Source: Cephalopachus bancanus (Eukaryota; Chordata; Mammalia; Primates; Tarsiidae). Taken from it: 64,000 nucleotides of DNA. Shown in pieces: positions 1-11,884 of this stretch. Under the pieces are notes generated by a model that did no database searches, was not told the DNA's origin, and worked only from the letters and a program-made list of their open reading frames with translations. Made by a program: the position numbers and the translations under genes. The first letter of the stretch is position 1; every line of letters begins with the position of its first letter. The stretch lies in assembly GCA_027257055.1 (NCBI GenBank), contig JAPVLO010000179.1:2852001-2916000 (forward strand), given 5' to 3'.

Positions 1-603
1 AGACAGAACAAAACCTGCAAGAGATGAATGATCACTTCAAGAGACCAAACCTAAGAATAATTGGGCTTCCTGAGGCAGAGAGAGAAACAGAAGGCACACT
101 GGAACAAGCATTTCATGAAATCATTCAAGAAAACTTCCCTCATCTCATCAAGGATGAAAAAATTCAAACACAAGAGATTCAGAGAACCCTGCAAGACAAC
201 AAATGAGAAGACCAACTCTCAGATACATAATAATTCACCTAAACAAAGTGCTATAAAAGAAAAAATCCTAAAGGCAGCAAGAGAAAAAGGCCAGACTACC
301 TACCAGGGAAGACCAATTAGAATAGCAACAGATTTATCCACAGAAACCCTTCAGGCTAGGAGAGCCTGGAGCCCTATCTTCAAAGTTCTAAAAGATAAAC
401 AATTTCAACCAAGAATAACCTACCCAGCCAAACTAAGGTTCATTAGTGAGGGAGAATTGAAATCTTTTCCAGATATCCAATCGCTAAGAACCTACGCAGC
501 CACTAGACCACCTCTACAAGAAACACTTAAGAAAGTACTGAGCACAGAAGAAAAAGAAAAAAAAACAACAACATTCTACACAAGAGTACAGGCAAAAGAT
601 TAA
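1..603 (+). pseudogene. L1 ORF1 protein, C-terminal half, frameshifted
   Basis: ORF1p is the RNA-binding chaperone that coats L1 RNA in the cytoplasmic RNP. The piece here covers the RRM and C-terminal domains. Residues such as NLRIIGLPEAE (frame from position 24) and, after a frame change near 200, KEKILKAAREKGQ and ELKSFPDIQSLR are typical of the family. One frameshift separates the two parts, and the coiled-coil N-terminus is upstream of the window. The stop at 601-603 is the normal end. Confidence is high that this is ORF1 and equally high that it is broken. Confidence 0.93.
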
Positions 604-675
604 AAACATACATGAGCCATCTCCAAAACCCAAAGAAAGACAACAAACAAAGAGGAACAACTCTGTAAGAACCTT

Positions 676-3600
676 ATGACAGGGATCAACTCTTGCATTT
701 CAATTATTAGCCTAAATGTGAATGGATTAAATGCACCACTGAAAAGACATAGAATGGCAAAATGGATAAAATATCATCAGGCAACAATCTATTGCCTTCA
801 ACAGACTCACCTCATTAGAAAGGACACTCACAGACTCAAAGTAAGAGGATGGGAAACAAACTTTCAGGCAAATGGAATAAAAAAGAAAGGAGGAGTAGCG
901 ATCTTAATTTCAGACAAAATACCCTTCAAGCTATTAAAAATCAAAAAAGATACAGAAGGCCACTACATAATGATAAAAGGCTCAATCCAGCAACAAGAAA
1001 TATCTATCCTAAACATATATGCACCCAACATAGGTGCGCCAACTTTCATAAAGCAACCTCTAGGAAAACTAAAGAAAGATATTGACTCTAACACTATCAT
1101 AACTGGGAACTTTAATACCCCACTCACAACCCTAGACAGATTATCAGGACAAAAAATCAGCAAGGAGATCCAGAACCTCAATGTGACTTTGGACCAAATG
1201 GACTTAATTGATACCTACAGAACACTCCATCCAAAGACCACAGAATATACATTCTACTCACCACATGGAATGTATTCTAAGATCAGCCATGTAATTGGCC
1301 ATAAATCAAGCATAAGCAAATTTAAAAGGACCGAAATTCTACCATGCACCTGCTCAGACCACAGTGGAATAAAAATAAACATTGACAACAACAAAGTCCC
1401 CCCAAAACCCACAAAGACACAGACACTAAACAGCATGATGTTAAACAACTCCTGGGTCAATGATGAAATCAAAACAGAGATCAAGAGATACCTGGAAACA
1501 AATGAAAATGAAGAAACATCTTACCAAAATCTCTGGGATGCCTTGAAAGCTGTGGAAAGAGGGGAATTTATATCCCTACAAACACACATGAAGAAAATGG
1601 AAGGAACACAAATTAACAACCTAACAAGCCACCTAAAGAAGCTGGAAAAGCAAGACCATAAAAACCCTAATTTCAGCAGAAGAATCCAGATCACCAGAAT
1701 AAAAGCCCAAATTCAGGACATAGAAGACAAAAAGATAATACAAAAAAATCAATGAAACAAAAAGCTGGTTCTTCGAAAGGATAAACAAGATCGATGGTCC
1801 CCTAGCTAGACTGACCAAGAAAAAAACGAGAAAAAAACCAAATAAGCAAAATCAGACACAAAAGATGAAGTCACATCTGACCCTGAAGAAATACAAAAGA
1901 TTATTAGATACTACTACGTACACTTGTATGGAAACAAACTGGAAAACCTTAAGGAAATGGAGAACTTTCTGATCTCACACAACCTACCTAGGTTGGAACA
2001 AGAAGAAATTGAGACCCTAAATAGACCAATAACAATCAAGGAAATCGACTACATAATAAGAAAACTTCCTACAAAAAAAGTCCTGGTCCAGATGGCTTTC
2101 CAGCAAAATTCTACAAGACATTTCAGGAGGAGCTGATACCAATCCTACTGAAGGTATTCCAGGCAATTGAAAAAGATGGAACTCTCCCCAAATCATTTTA
2201 CGAAGCCAACATCACATTGATACCCAAGCCAGGTAAAGATCCAACAAAGAAAGAGAACTACAGGCCAATATCTTTGATGAACATAGATGCTAAAATTCTC
2301 AACAAGATCCTAGCAAACCGAATTCAGCAATACATCTCAAAAATCATCCATCATGACCAAGTAGGCTTCATTCCTGGGATGCAAGGCTGGTTCAACATTC
2401 GTAAAACCATAAATGTAATTAAATACATCAACAGACGTCAAAACAAAAACCACATGATTATATCATTAGATGCAGAAAAAGCTTTTGATAAAATCCAGCA
2501 CCCCTTCTTGATAAAAACCCTTGAACATCTAGGCATACAGGGAACATATACATTACTCAAAATAGTAAAAGCCATCTACGAGAAACCCACAGCCAGCATA
2601 CTCCTAAATGGACAAAAATTGGAACCATTTCCCCTGAAAACTGGAACAAGACAAGGATGCCCACTCTCATCCCTCCTGTTCAACATAGTATTGTAAGTCC
2701 TGGCTCGAGCAATCAGAGAAGAGGAGGCAATCAGGGGTATCCAAATAGGAAAAGAGAAGTCAAGCTATCTCTCTTTGCAGATGATATGATTGTGTACCTT
2801 GAAAACCCAAGAGAATCTGTCAAAAACCTCCTTCCACTGATAAAGACCTTTGGCAAAGTCTCAGGATACAAAATAAATGTACAAAAGACAATCGCATTTC
2901 TCTACACCAATAATAAACAAACAGAAACCCAAATAAAAAACACAATTCCATTCACAATAGCCACAAAAAAAATGAAATACCTTGGCATCTTCCTAACCAG
3001 AGACGTGAAAGACCTTTACAATGAAAATTACAAAACACTGCTCAAAGAAATCAAAGATGACACAAACAAGTGGAAAAATATCCCATGCTCATGGATTGGT
3101 AGAATCAACATTGTGAAGATGCCCATCTTACCTAAGGCAATCTACAAATTCAATGCAATACCCATCAAATTACCAGCAACATTCTTCTCAGACATAGAAA
3201 AAACAACACAGGAATTCATATGGAAACACAAATGTCCAAGAATAGCCAGAACAATCCTCAGCAAAAAAAAAAACAAAGCAGGTGGTATCACATTACCAGA
3301 CTTCAAACTTTACTATAAAGCTACAATCATCAAAACAGCTTGGTATTGGTATAGGAGCAGGCATATAGATCAATGGAATAGAATTGAGATTCCAGAAGCA
3401 AAACCTCAATTTCTCAACCAACTCATCTTTGACAAGGCCTCCACCACCTACCACTGGGGAGAGGAGAACCTATTCAGTAAATGGTGCTGGGAAAACTGGC
3501 TGACCACATGCAGAAGATTGAAACAGGACCCCTATCTATCCCCATGCACAAAGGTTAACTCCAAATGAATCAGAGACCTAAATGTAAAACCTCAAACCAT

Positions 3601-4498
3601 AAGAACCTTAGAAAATGAAGGAAATACCCTCATGGAAATTGGAACTGGCATCCAATTCCTGAACAAAACTCAAAATCCACAGGTCCTAAGAGAGAAGATA
3701 GACAATGTGGGACCTTATTAAACTGACAAGCTTCTGCAAGGCCAAAGAAACCATCAAGAGAGCAGGAAGACAGCCTACAGACTGGGAAAAAGTATTTGCC
3801 AACACCAGGTCTGACAAAGGCTTTTAACATCCTGGATCTACAAGGAACTCAAATGTGCTGAAAAGAAAAAAACAAACAACCCCATTATAAAATGGGCAAA
3901 AGATGTGAACAGACACTTCACAAAAGAGGACATCTGAGCAGCCAACAAACACATGAAGAAATGCTCAACCTCATTAATTATCAGGAAGATGCAAATCAAA
4001 ACCACACTGAGATACCACCTAACTCCAGTCAGAATAGCAATTATCAACAACTCAAAAAATAACAGCTGCTGGAGAGGGTGTGGAGAAAAGGGAACACTTC
4101 TACACTGTTGGTGGGAGTGTAAACTAGTGCAACCTCTGTGGAAAGCAGTGTGGTGATTCCCAAAAGCTCTAAATATCAACCTCCCATATGACCCTGCAAT
4201 CCCCCTACTGGGAATATACCCTGAAGAACTCAAATCACTCTATAAAAAAGATAACTGCACACGTATGTTTATCGCAGCATTTTTCACAATAGCAAGAACC
4301 TGGAAACAACCATGCTGCCCATCAAAAGAGGACTGGATTAAAAAAATGTGGTACATATACACAATGGAATACTACGCAGCCATAAAAAAGAACAAAATCA
4401 TGAATTTCGCAGCCACCTGGATGGAACTAGAGTCTATAATACTGAGTGACCTCTCACAGAAACAAAGATCCGAGTATCACATGTTCTCACTCATATAA
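676..4498 (+). pseudogene. L1 ORF2 protein (endonuclease, reverse transcriptase, Cys-rich), broken
   Basis: ORF2p nicks target DNA and reverse-transcribes L1 RNA at the nick. The AP-type endonuclease occupies residues 1 to about 240 (open from 676 to 1755). N14, N147 and the SDH motif are kept, but three active-site acids are changed: codon 43 is Gln, codon 145 Asn, and the Asp of the KIDH motif is Ser. The RT domain follows: [20 protein letters not shown] near 2256 and the catalytic FADD at about 2776-2787. The Cys-rich knuckle ([18 protein letters not shown]) lies near 4069-4122. Stops or frameshifts occur near 1755, 2085, 2694, 3568 and 3720 and in the 3' part, so no full protein is made. 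The start at 676 matches the family's usual MTG start. Confidence 0.95.
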
Positions 4499-4712
4499 TG
4501 GACCTTGAACATCCAATGTAATACTATAAGAAAATGACTGATGGTACTGGGAAACTATGAGGGGGGGAGGGAGATGGGATTAACAGTAGCAAATATCTGT
4601 CTGGGGATGGGGAAACACCTCTTATCAACAGGGTGCCTGAATGAAACATACTTGTACACCTAACCCTTAACTGTACCCCACAAAACCATAATAAAAAATA
4701 TTGAAAAAAAAA

Positions 4713-5190
4713 ATTGTGTATTTATTCTTACACGTTTAAACTTCAGTCACCTTCAAAGTACTCTCAGTTCAATGCAATACACCTATAAAGATGCTTTTTC
4801 CACTGCCGTTTTGATGACGTTTTAGCACTTTTGCTGTTTTTTGTTCTACCTCTTTCACATCAGGAAAACATTTCCCTTTGAGGACTTTTTTCATTGGGAA
4901 AACAAAAAAAGTTGCTTGGGGTGAGATCAGGTAAATAGGGAGGGTGCGGCATGGGGTTCATGCTGTTTTTTATTTAAAAAATTACTGAATATTCAGTGTT
5001 GTGTGGGCAGGAACATTGTCATGGTGGAAGAACCAGTCACCTGTGTGCCACAATTCAGGACATTTCTTCCACAAGTTGTGACACAACTTTTAAAAATTTC
5101 CAGATAAAAAGTTGGGTTGATCGTTTGATCCAGAGGAACATAATTTGAGTGTACTACAAGGGTATTGCCCTCCAGGAGATAATTCCGGTT
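4713..5190 (-). mobile_element. mariner-like transposon relic with C-terminal transposase, interrupted by the L1
   Basis: Read on the minus strand, the segment encodes the C-terminal part of a mariner transposase: WFFHHDN (second catalytic Asp) from about 5030 to 5010, YLPDLTP (third catalytic Asp) near 4930-4910, then the KxxLKGK and AEALK region. The catalytic spacing is close to the mariner DD34D pattern. The transposon end that should follow to the left is missing, replaced by the L1 A-tail. Several frameshifts and a roughly 20-bp internal deletion are present. It retains more coding sequence than the other copies in the window. The right limit is uncertain. Confidence 0.85.
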
Positions 5191-6499
5191 TTTTGTTTGC
5201 TTTTTTGTTGTTGTTTCCCTTGTATTTATTATGCTATTCCCTCACTTAAAAATATATACATATATATCTTTGAGATTTTTCCTTTCTAAAAAAAGCAAAA
5301 TGATATTTGCTGTCATAGACTGGTATACTGATGATTAAATGGAAAAGTATAACTGGGAATAATATTTAAATGTTTTTTGGAAGCCATCTTACACTTAGGA
5401 TTTATAGAATGAATCCTTTCAATGGTGCCATAAATAGCAAATGATACTCTCAGATTCAGATATTTGAAGAGCAAGTTTTAAATTATAGAATCAGAATTAT
5501 TTATGAAACTAGACAAGCAGAATGGAATTAGAGTTTTAACTTGAAATAGGAATATCAAGAACTCTGAAAGGTACCAAACAACTTTTTATAAAGCCAGTCA
5601 CTATTCTTGATAGTTCCAAAATAATACTTATTTTCTCACAGTGCTGTAAAGAAGAAAGCACTTATCAGGTTGTAGTACAAGTAAGGCAAAACATCAAAGT
5701 GGAGACAAGTCCATATTACTGTGTTCTTACGAGGCTCATCATTGTTAAGAACAAAGGATATTTTCTAGAGTGAATATATCAAATTGAGCTTTGCTGAGGA
5801 TGGTAACCTGAAATGAATTTATATAGGCAGTTGAAACCTTACCCACAGAATCAGTGCTATTTGATGTAGGGATTGCTAATGCAATCTTCAGACCCTGTGG
5901 TTATTATGGCTTCCAGAGCAGCACATTCCCAAACATTCAACCCCATTGATCCATTCCATTCAGCAGAGTAGGGTGATCTTGCTAAAATAATACTAGATTA
6001 GAAGCAGCAACTTAACATCAGAACAAGCACAATTTGCTTCCCAAACATGCGGATTGATTTCCTTGTAACTGAACATGTAGTACTGCATTATATTGTCTTC
6101 TTTTTTTCAGAGATAGTTGTTTTTCTTGTATCTACCTCCCTACCACATATGCCTACATTCTAACAATAGCACATAACTACAGGGGAAGTCCGATGTGGTG
6201 CCTCCATTCACATTAAGTCACAAAAGAGAAAGGAAATGCTCTCATACTACTGCCCCTCATTCAGAGTTTTCCCAGGTAATACTCAGAAACTTCTCAGACA
6301 ACAAGGGTCTGCATTGCTAAACCCTTGCTTGAGATCTGATAAGATCTGAAATATAAAGGGCTTTTTAGGCTAAATGGGCTTAGTTCTTTTCATAATCTCC
6401 AATTGATCAGGCCCCCAAACAAGGTCTAGAGTTTTTTATAATGAAGACCCTAATGATAATTTAGTCATTTGAAACTTAGCCAAAGAAATTTTTACTGCT
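5191..6499. other. no recognised gene
   Basis: AT-rich sequence with T-runs near 5190-5290. No open frame has coding character and I recognise no repeat family. Confidence 0.5.
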
Positions 6500-6770
6500 A
6501 ATTATGGGAATTTTTTTACTTAACACTTATTTTATACCTACTATGAACTAGGCATTTTTCTCAGTTCTTTATAAATATTAACCAATTTAATTTCATAAAC
6601 CTGTGAGATAGCTACTATTGCAACAATTTCACTAAAGAAGAAATTGAGGCACAGAGAGATTAAGTAATTTGTGCAAGGTCACAAAGATAGTAAGTGGCAG
6701 AGCTGAGATCTGAGCTCAGGTTTGGGCTTAAACTAAGTTCATATACTTAACGACTGTCTTCTGCTGCCTT
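6500..6770 (-). repeat. MIR SINE relic
   Basis: Contains the reverse complement of the MIR core: a run resembling 'gaggcacagagagattaag' followed by 'caaggtcacaaagatag' and a cysteine-box-like tail. Diverged, as expected for a mammal-wide ancient SINE. Confidence 0.75.
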
Positions 6771-6842
6771 TCTGTTAAACTCCTCTGACACTTCAACCAT
6801 GCTACAGAGCAGGCTTCCCTTTCTCTTGATAGTCAAATGCTA

Positions 6843-6910
6843 CATGAGGGAGACCCAAAACAGCCTGGAATTTGTTTATTAAAAACTGTGTATTTATTCT
6901 TACATGTTTA
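6843..6910 (-). mobile_element. mariner 3' end with terminal inverted repeat
   Basis: Begins just after a TA at 6841-6842 with a sequence like GGGAGACCCAAAACAGCCTGG, then the subterminal stretch containing GTATTTATTCTTACATGTTTA, matching the ends of the other mariners here (e.g. 4713-4745 and about 15180-15232). An Alu follows directly at 6911, and no further mariner sequence is visible beyond that Alu, so only about 68 bp remain. Confidence 0.75.
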
Positions 6911-7168
6911 TTTTATTTATTTATTTTGAGTTGGAGTCTCCCTCTGTCGCCCACACTGGAGTGCAGTGGCATGCTCACGGCCACCCCACTGTCGACCTAC
7001 TGGGCTCCGACAATCCTGCCTCAGCCTTCCAAGTAGCCGGAATTACAGGTGCACGCTATCACGCCCAGCTAATTTTCGTCATTTATTGTAGAGACGAGGC
7101 TTCACCACGTTACCCAGGCTGGTCCTCTGAAAGTGCTGGGATTACAGGCTGAGCCACCGAGCTTGGCC
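6911..7168 (-). mobile_element. Alu SINE
   Basis: Poly-T head followed by the reverse complement of a dimeric Alu: GAGTTGGAGTCTCCCTCTGT, a middle A-rich linker, and GGGATTACAGGCTGAGCCACC. A short internal deletion in the left arm fuses GCTGGTCC to the AAGTGCTGGG box. The pol III A/B box region is diverged. Confidence 0.95.
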
Positions 7169-8870
7169 TAACTTTTAACTTTTAGCTTACAAGTTTTTGC
7201 CATTATAATAACTAACAGAGGAAAACATCTCCTTTTCTCCCCATTATTTTTTTAAGTAAGTGAACAGTTAGGGACCTGACTATGAACCACTGGAAAAGAG
7301 TTGTGATTTAACTCAGTTGACTTATTAACTTTCCTTTGACCCTTGCTCTGAAGACTGTCTTCTCTCATTTGATTTTAAGTATACTTCCAGTACTTCCCTT
7401 TAGGAAAAATGTGAAAGTCAGTGAACATACCACAGTAAGAATTCTGTACAGTGTGACAAGACTACATAGTACACATTTAAAGATTGATATGTTAGAGACA
7501 AAGTTATATTGTTTTATAATTCATGATTACAGATAGCCTACTTTACAATAAGTTTGGGGGAAATAACCAAATGATGGGACAGTCTCTTGTAATTCTTTGT
7601 GGCTGATCCACACTCCTCCTACTACCAATTGCCTTCCCTACCCCTAACCACTAGGGATGACTAAAAACATTTAAAAATTAAAAAAAAATTTTTAAATATG
7701 TTCATTTAAATTTCAGGAATTAGTGATAAGGCTATTCTTGTGCTAGATGGACATATCCGGTGGAAAAAAAATGTCTTCAAGCATCTTGTTATTTAGACAT
7801 TATAAGAACAACGAAAGAAGTGAGCAAAATTTCTTAGGCCATCAAAACAGAAATACTCAAGCAAAGCAGAACTATCTTTACTTTGGAAAATAATAAAAGG
7901 AAATTTAAATAATCGTATAAGGAGAGTCTTAGAGCAAGGATGAAAACTTTACGAAGGGAAACATAAAATCAATTCACCTCATCTTAAGATAAAAATCTAA
8001 TAAAAATGTATTTCAGTTCAGTATTCACACTAGACAAGGGGAAAAGAAGACAGAAGGTAGGAGAAAGAAAAGACCATCATCTCAGGCCTACGCAATGATC
8101 ATTTCTATGATAACAGCAATCATGTAAGGTACGTTTTTCTGGAACTACTTCAGTTTCAAATAATCTGTATTGCCGTTCACATACATTCCTTTGAATGCAA
8201 TCACGTTCTGATTTTTTGGTTTGGAAAACTGTTTCTAACCAGCCTACTTCCACCCTGGCCTCAGGTTCACTCCTGCTGTGGTCCCAGTTCCTCTGGCCTT
8301 GCCAGTAGCTTGACAAAAGCAGCCCTGTGGTTCCCCTTTCTCCTCCACACCCAACCGGCTGCCAGCCTTAATCTGCCTTGGCATTGTAACCATACCTTTC
8401 TTCCCTCTGTGACAGTCAGGATTTCCACGTGGCTCTGAAATGGTCTAAAGGCTGTAAGTATAATCCCATCCCCACCTCAACTGGACGCAATTAGCTTGCT
8501 TGGCTGTGTGCCCTGGACTCCCTGACATCCCCAGGCTGTTGCTTTTTTGTCCACAAGTTCCCTTTTCACAAACCCCAACCAAAAATCATTTCTTGGGTAC
8601 TTACCTTTGGTCATACTAATTTTAGTTCCTCCTTTTCTGAAAGTCTCTCTCCTGGGACAGTTAAGATAGGCAAACACTGATGTGACTGTAAATTCAATTT
8701 CCCTTGCATTTACTTAGCAGTCACTGTATACTCCATGCAAGCACTATATTCTGCACCAGCAGGTAGAGGATGGAACTGACAAGATATCCCTTGCTCTCAA
8801 ACCCTTGAAATGAATGGGTGGGGGGCAGAGATGAAAAATTAACTAAGATATACAGGTAATTCTTTTTTAT
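7169..8870. other. unique sequence, no gene recognised
   Basis: No repeat family or coding frame that I can support. Holds a small AT hairpin at 7669-7697 (11-bp arms, A7 loop). Confidence 0.5.
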
Positions 8871-9157
8871 TTTTTATTGAGTAGGAGTCTCAGTCTGTCA
8901 CCCAGGTTGGAATGCAGTGGCATGCTCAAAGCCACCCCAGCTTCGACCTGCTGGGCTCCGGCAATCCTTCCGCCTCAGCCTTCCAAGTAGCCAGAACTAC
9001 AGGCACGTGCTACCACGCCCAGCTAATTTTTGATTTATTGTAGAGAGGAGGTCTCGCCAAGTTACCCGGGCTGGTCTCGAACCTGCGGGCTCAGACAATC
9101 CACTCTCCTCAGCCTCCCAAAGTGCTGGGATTACAGCCTGAACCACCGAGACCAGCC
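8871..9157 (-). mobile_element. Alu SINE with target-site duplication
   Basis: Full dimeric Alu in reverse orientation. Flanked by near-identical direct repeats, 'acaggtaattcttttttatt' at about 8852-8871 and 'ataggtaattctttttttat' at about 9159-9178, typical of L1-driven insertion. It retains the left-arm ACTTG motif. Confidence 0.96.
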
Positions 9158-9183
9158 TATAGGTAATTCTTTTTTTATTATGA

Positions 9184-9478
9184 TTTTTTTTTTTGAGTTG
9201 GAGTCTCACACTGTCGCCCAGACTGGAGCGCAGTGGCCACTCCCAGCCACCGCAGGCTCGACCTGCTAGGCTCCAGCGATCCTTCCACCTCAGCCTTCCA
9301 AGTAGCTGGAACTACAGGTGCACGCTACCACACCCAGCTAATTTTTTTTTTTAATTTATTGTAGAGATGAGGTCTCACCAAGTTGCCCAGGTGGGTCTCG
9401 AACACTTGGGCTCAGGCAATCTACTCACCTCAGCCTCCCAAAGGCGCGGGATTACAGGCTGAGCCACCGAGCCCGGCT
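9184..9478 (-). mobile_element. Alu SINE
   Basis: Full dimeric Alu, reverse orientation, starting with a poly-T run immediately right of the preceding Alu's second target-site duplication. Its left-arm end reads AAAGGCGCGGGATTACAGGC, matching the predominant Alu type of the window. Confidence 0.95.
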
Positions 9479-9777
9479 ACTCTTAAGTAAGAATAATCTG
9501 GCTTCAATGGCAGAATCCATTGTTGGGGGAAAGGACTACCAGGAAAATATGTTTGTCTCTCCTGTTCTAAGCACAAAAGGAGAAGCAAGTACTTCTGACT
9601 TGAAGAGCTGGGCAAGTCTTGTAGTGGAAATGGATTTTGGACAAGACCCGGAAGGCCAAGTATAGGATTTCAGTAGTGGACAACAGAAGAAAACACAGGA
9701 GAATGCTCTTGATGGCCCTGCCTATGTTGGTGTGCTTGTCTGGCCACTCTTACTCATTTTCCACTGAGGAAATTTTA
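9479..9777. other. unique sequence, no gene recognised
   Basis: About 300 bp between an Alu and a MaLR LTR with no recognisable element. Confidence 0.4.
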
Positions 9778-10228
9778 GTTTGCTAGGACTGCTAGCAAAA
9801 TACCACAAACTAAGTGGCTTTAACAACAAAAATTTGTTGTCGCATGGATCTGGAGGCTAGAGGGCTGAGATCAAGGGGCCAGCAGAGTCGGTAACTTAGG
9901 CAGGCTGTGAGGAAGAAACTGTTTTTGCCTCTGTCACCTAGCTTCCGGTGGTTTGCTGGCAATCTTTGCCATCCTTTGGCTTGTAGACACTTCACCCTAA
10001 TCTTTACCTTCATGTTTACATGGCCTTCTCCCTGTGGGCTTGTCCTTCTCCAAACTTCCCCCTTTCATGAACACACCAGTCCTACTGAATTAGGCCTGTG
10101 CTAATGACCTCATTATCACCTGATTACCTCTGTAGTGACTATCTCTCCAAATAAGGTCACATTCTGAGGTGTTGAGCATTAGGACTTCAAAATAGAAATC
10201 TGGTGGGCACAATTCAGCCCACAACAGG
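9778..10228 (-). mobile_element. MaLR (MLT1/MST-type) LTR
   Basis: The left end reads GTTTGCTAGGACTGCTAGCA followed by a 'taccacaaactaagtggctt'-like stretch, and the interior has 'caaataaggtcacattctgaggt'. These are characteristic of MLT1/MST LTRs in reverse orientation. No internal gag-like region is attached. Confidence 0.8.
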
Positions 10229-11142
10229 AAGATACCAAAAATATAAAAATATTATATTAGTAACAATAAAATATAATACATTTATATTATATTCACTGAT
10301 TAAATCATGACTAATATAATCATACTAATACTAAGTAATATACATCATAAATGAAATATGTAATATAGATATAATGGTAACAATAATCTTTACTGACCAC
10401 ACATTATGAGCTAAGTTATTTTTCCATCTTATTTCATTTACTCTTCACCACATCCTATGAACAAATTAGGTTATAACTTGCACATGTATTACATGGTTGC
10501 AGATAGCAAAGTTGTACTAAGATTTTTGTATCTGCTTACACTGTATTCTAATAACTACACTGAGTATGGCACTGATGTACATATGCATTTACAAATGGAT
10601 AGCGATAAAGTGATGAAACATTCTTCTATATGGTTTATGAAAATCATTCTGTATTTATTGTATGTATGCAGATAAATTAGAAAGATTTGTTTGAACACAA
10701 ATTTATAGCCTTTTTGTTAGGTAAAATATTAGTCAAAATCAAATTCTTCACCTCACAAACCCCACAGTACCTTAAAGAACCGCCTCATGTTTCATGCTTT
10801 TAGAGTCTCTATTTCTGAATAGAAAGAAGGGCACATTTTATTCCTACAGATTCCAAGTCCACAAATGGACTTGTTTTCTTCCCCTGAGAGGGACAAATTA
10901 ACAAGGGGAACAGATAATGCATTTTAGTACAAATAGGATCCAAATGAATACATTAGAGGCTGGCTCCTAAACAAGCAAGAAGGTTTCATGCTATCTACTC
11001 TTCCTTTAAGTACCCCTAAGAGGACATCACATTTAAAAGGAAGGAAAGCAAGCAATTTTCATCTTTCTATTAATGTACTAGGAGTTGTACTAAGAAGGCA
11101 TCATAAGGACAACAAAAGTATAGATTTTTACAGTGCTTCAGA
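10229..11142. other. AT-rich sequence, no gene recognised
   Basis: 10240-10400 is dominated by ATA/TAA-rich low-complexity sequence. The remainder is unique with no coding character. Confidence 0.5.
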
Positions 11143-11401
11143 TTTTTTTTTTTTTTTTTGAATTGGAGTCTCACTCCATCGCCCAGGCTAGAGTGCTGTA
11201 GCACACTCATGGCCACCCCAGCATCCACCTGTAGGCCTCCAGCGATCCTTCAGCCTCTACACCCAGTTAATTTTCTATTTATTGTAGAGACGAGGTCTCG
11301 CCAAGTTGCCCGGGTTGGTCTTGAACCTGCGGGCTCAGGCAATCCACTTGCCTTGGCCTTCCAAAATGCTAGGACTACAGGCTGAGCCGTCAAACCCAGC
11401 C
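11143..11401 (-). mobile_element. Alu SINE with internal deletion
   Basis: Poly-T then GAATTGGAGTCTCACTCCAT. About 30 bp are missing between GATCCTTCAGCCT and ACACCCAGTTAATTTT in the right arm. Ends in an AGGCTGAGCCGT variant. Ordinary pol III SINE relic. Confidence 0.93.
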
Positions 11402-11411
11402 TAGAATTTTC

Positions 11412-11564
11412 TTTTTTTTTTATTATAAAGATATAGAGTACAATTCAGTGTTAGGTATACACACGTTGATTATGCAGGTACCCTTGTTACTGAGGTATGC
11501 CCCTCTCTCCCCTAGCAGTTTCTCTTAACTGCCAATCCCATCTCCCCTCCCCTGACAGTTTGGT
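11412..11564 (-). mobile_element. L1 3' end, 5'-truncated insertion
   Basis: Read on the minus strand this is the L1 3' UTR tail: a G-rich stretch, GGGATTGGCAGTTAAG, then a 'tacctaacactgaattgtac' motif and an A-tail. It resembles the 3' UTR of the plus-strand L1 at about 4560-4712. An exact 11-bp direct repeat CTAGAATTTTC flanks it (11401-11411 and 11565-11575), so this is a complete target-primed insertion of about 150 bp. Confidence 0.88.
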
Positions 11565-11575
11565 CTAGAATTTTC

Positions 11576-11725
11576 AAAGTGCTCTCACATCTTTATTTCC
11601 TTTGACTGTAACAGTCCTGTCTGGTGGGCAAAATAAATATAATGATCCCCATTTTACAGATAAGGAAACTGATGCCACCAGAGGTCTCCCAATGTCACTC
11701 AGCTACTATATAATGGGAAACACAA
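11576..11725 (-). repeat. MIR SINE relic
   Basis: Contains CCCCATTTTACAGATAAGGA and a 'caatgtcactcagcta'-like segment, the reverse complement of the MIR core. Confidence 0.7.
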
Positions 11726-11884
11726 ATAATGTATTCTACACCTTCAGAATACTTTTTTGTTGACTTTTGGGAATCCTAGCCTTTGGAAACAGCATGTAGC
11801 ATCTCAGTGTCAAGACTGAATTGACTTATGAAACTTTTCACCCCAAAACTTGCTGCACTAGATGATGGATTGATTGATTTGTTT

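Larger units (their letters stand above)
1..4712 (+). mobile_element. LINE-1, plus strand, 5' end outside the window
   Basis: Non-LTR retrotransposon of the mammalian L1 family. The window opens inside ORF1; ORF1 ends at 603, a 72-bp spacer follows, ORF2 runs 676-4498, then a roughly 210-bp 3' UTR with a G-rich tract (4559-4575), an AATAAA-like signal near 4690 and an A-tail ending about 4712. The A-tail abuts mariner-like sequence, so the L1 inserted into an older mariner whose other end should lie upstream of the window. ORF2 contains at least four frame breaks, so the copy cannot move by itself. The 5' UTR, the 5' target-site duplication and the total length cannot be seen. Confidence 0.96.

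Noticed and set aside
2217..2696. stand-alone reverse transcriptase gene or retron
   Set aside because: It is the RT region of the L1 ORF2, continuous with endonuclease and Cys-rich domains.
7669..7697. AT hairpin with 11-bp arms
   Set aside because: Low complexity A/T sequence gives such palindromes easily.
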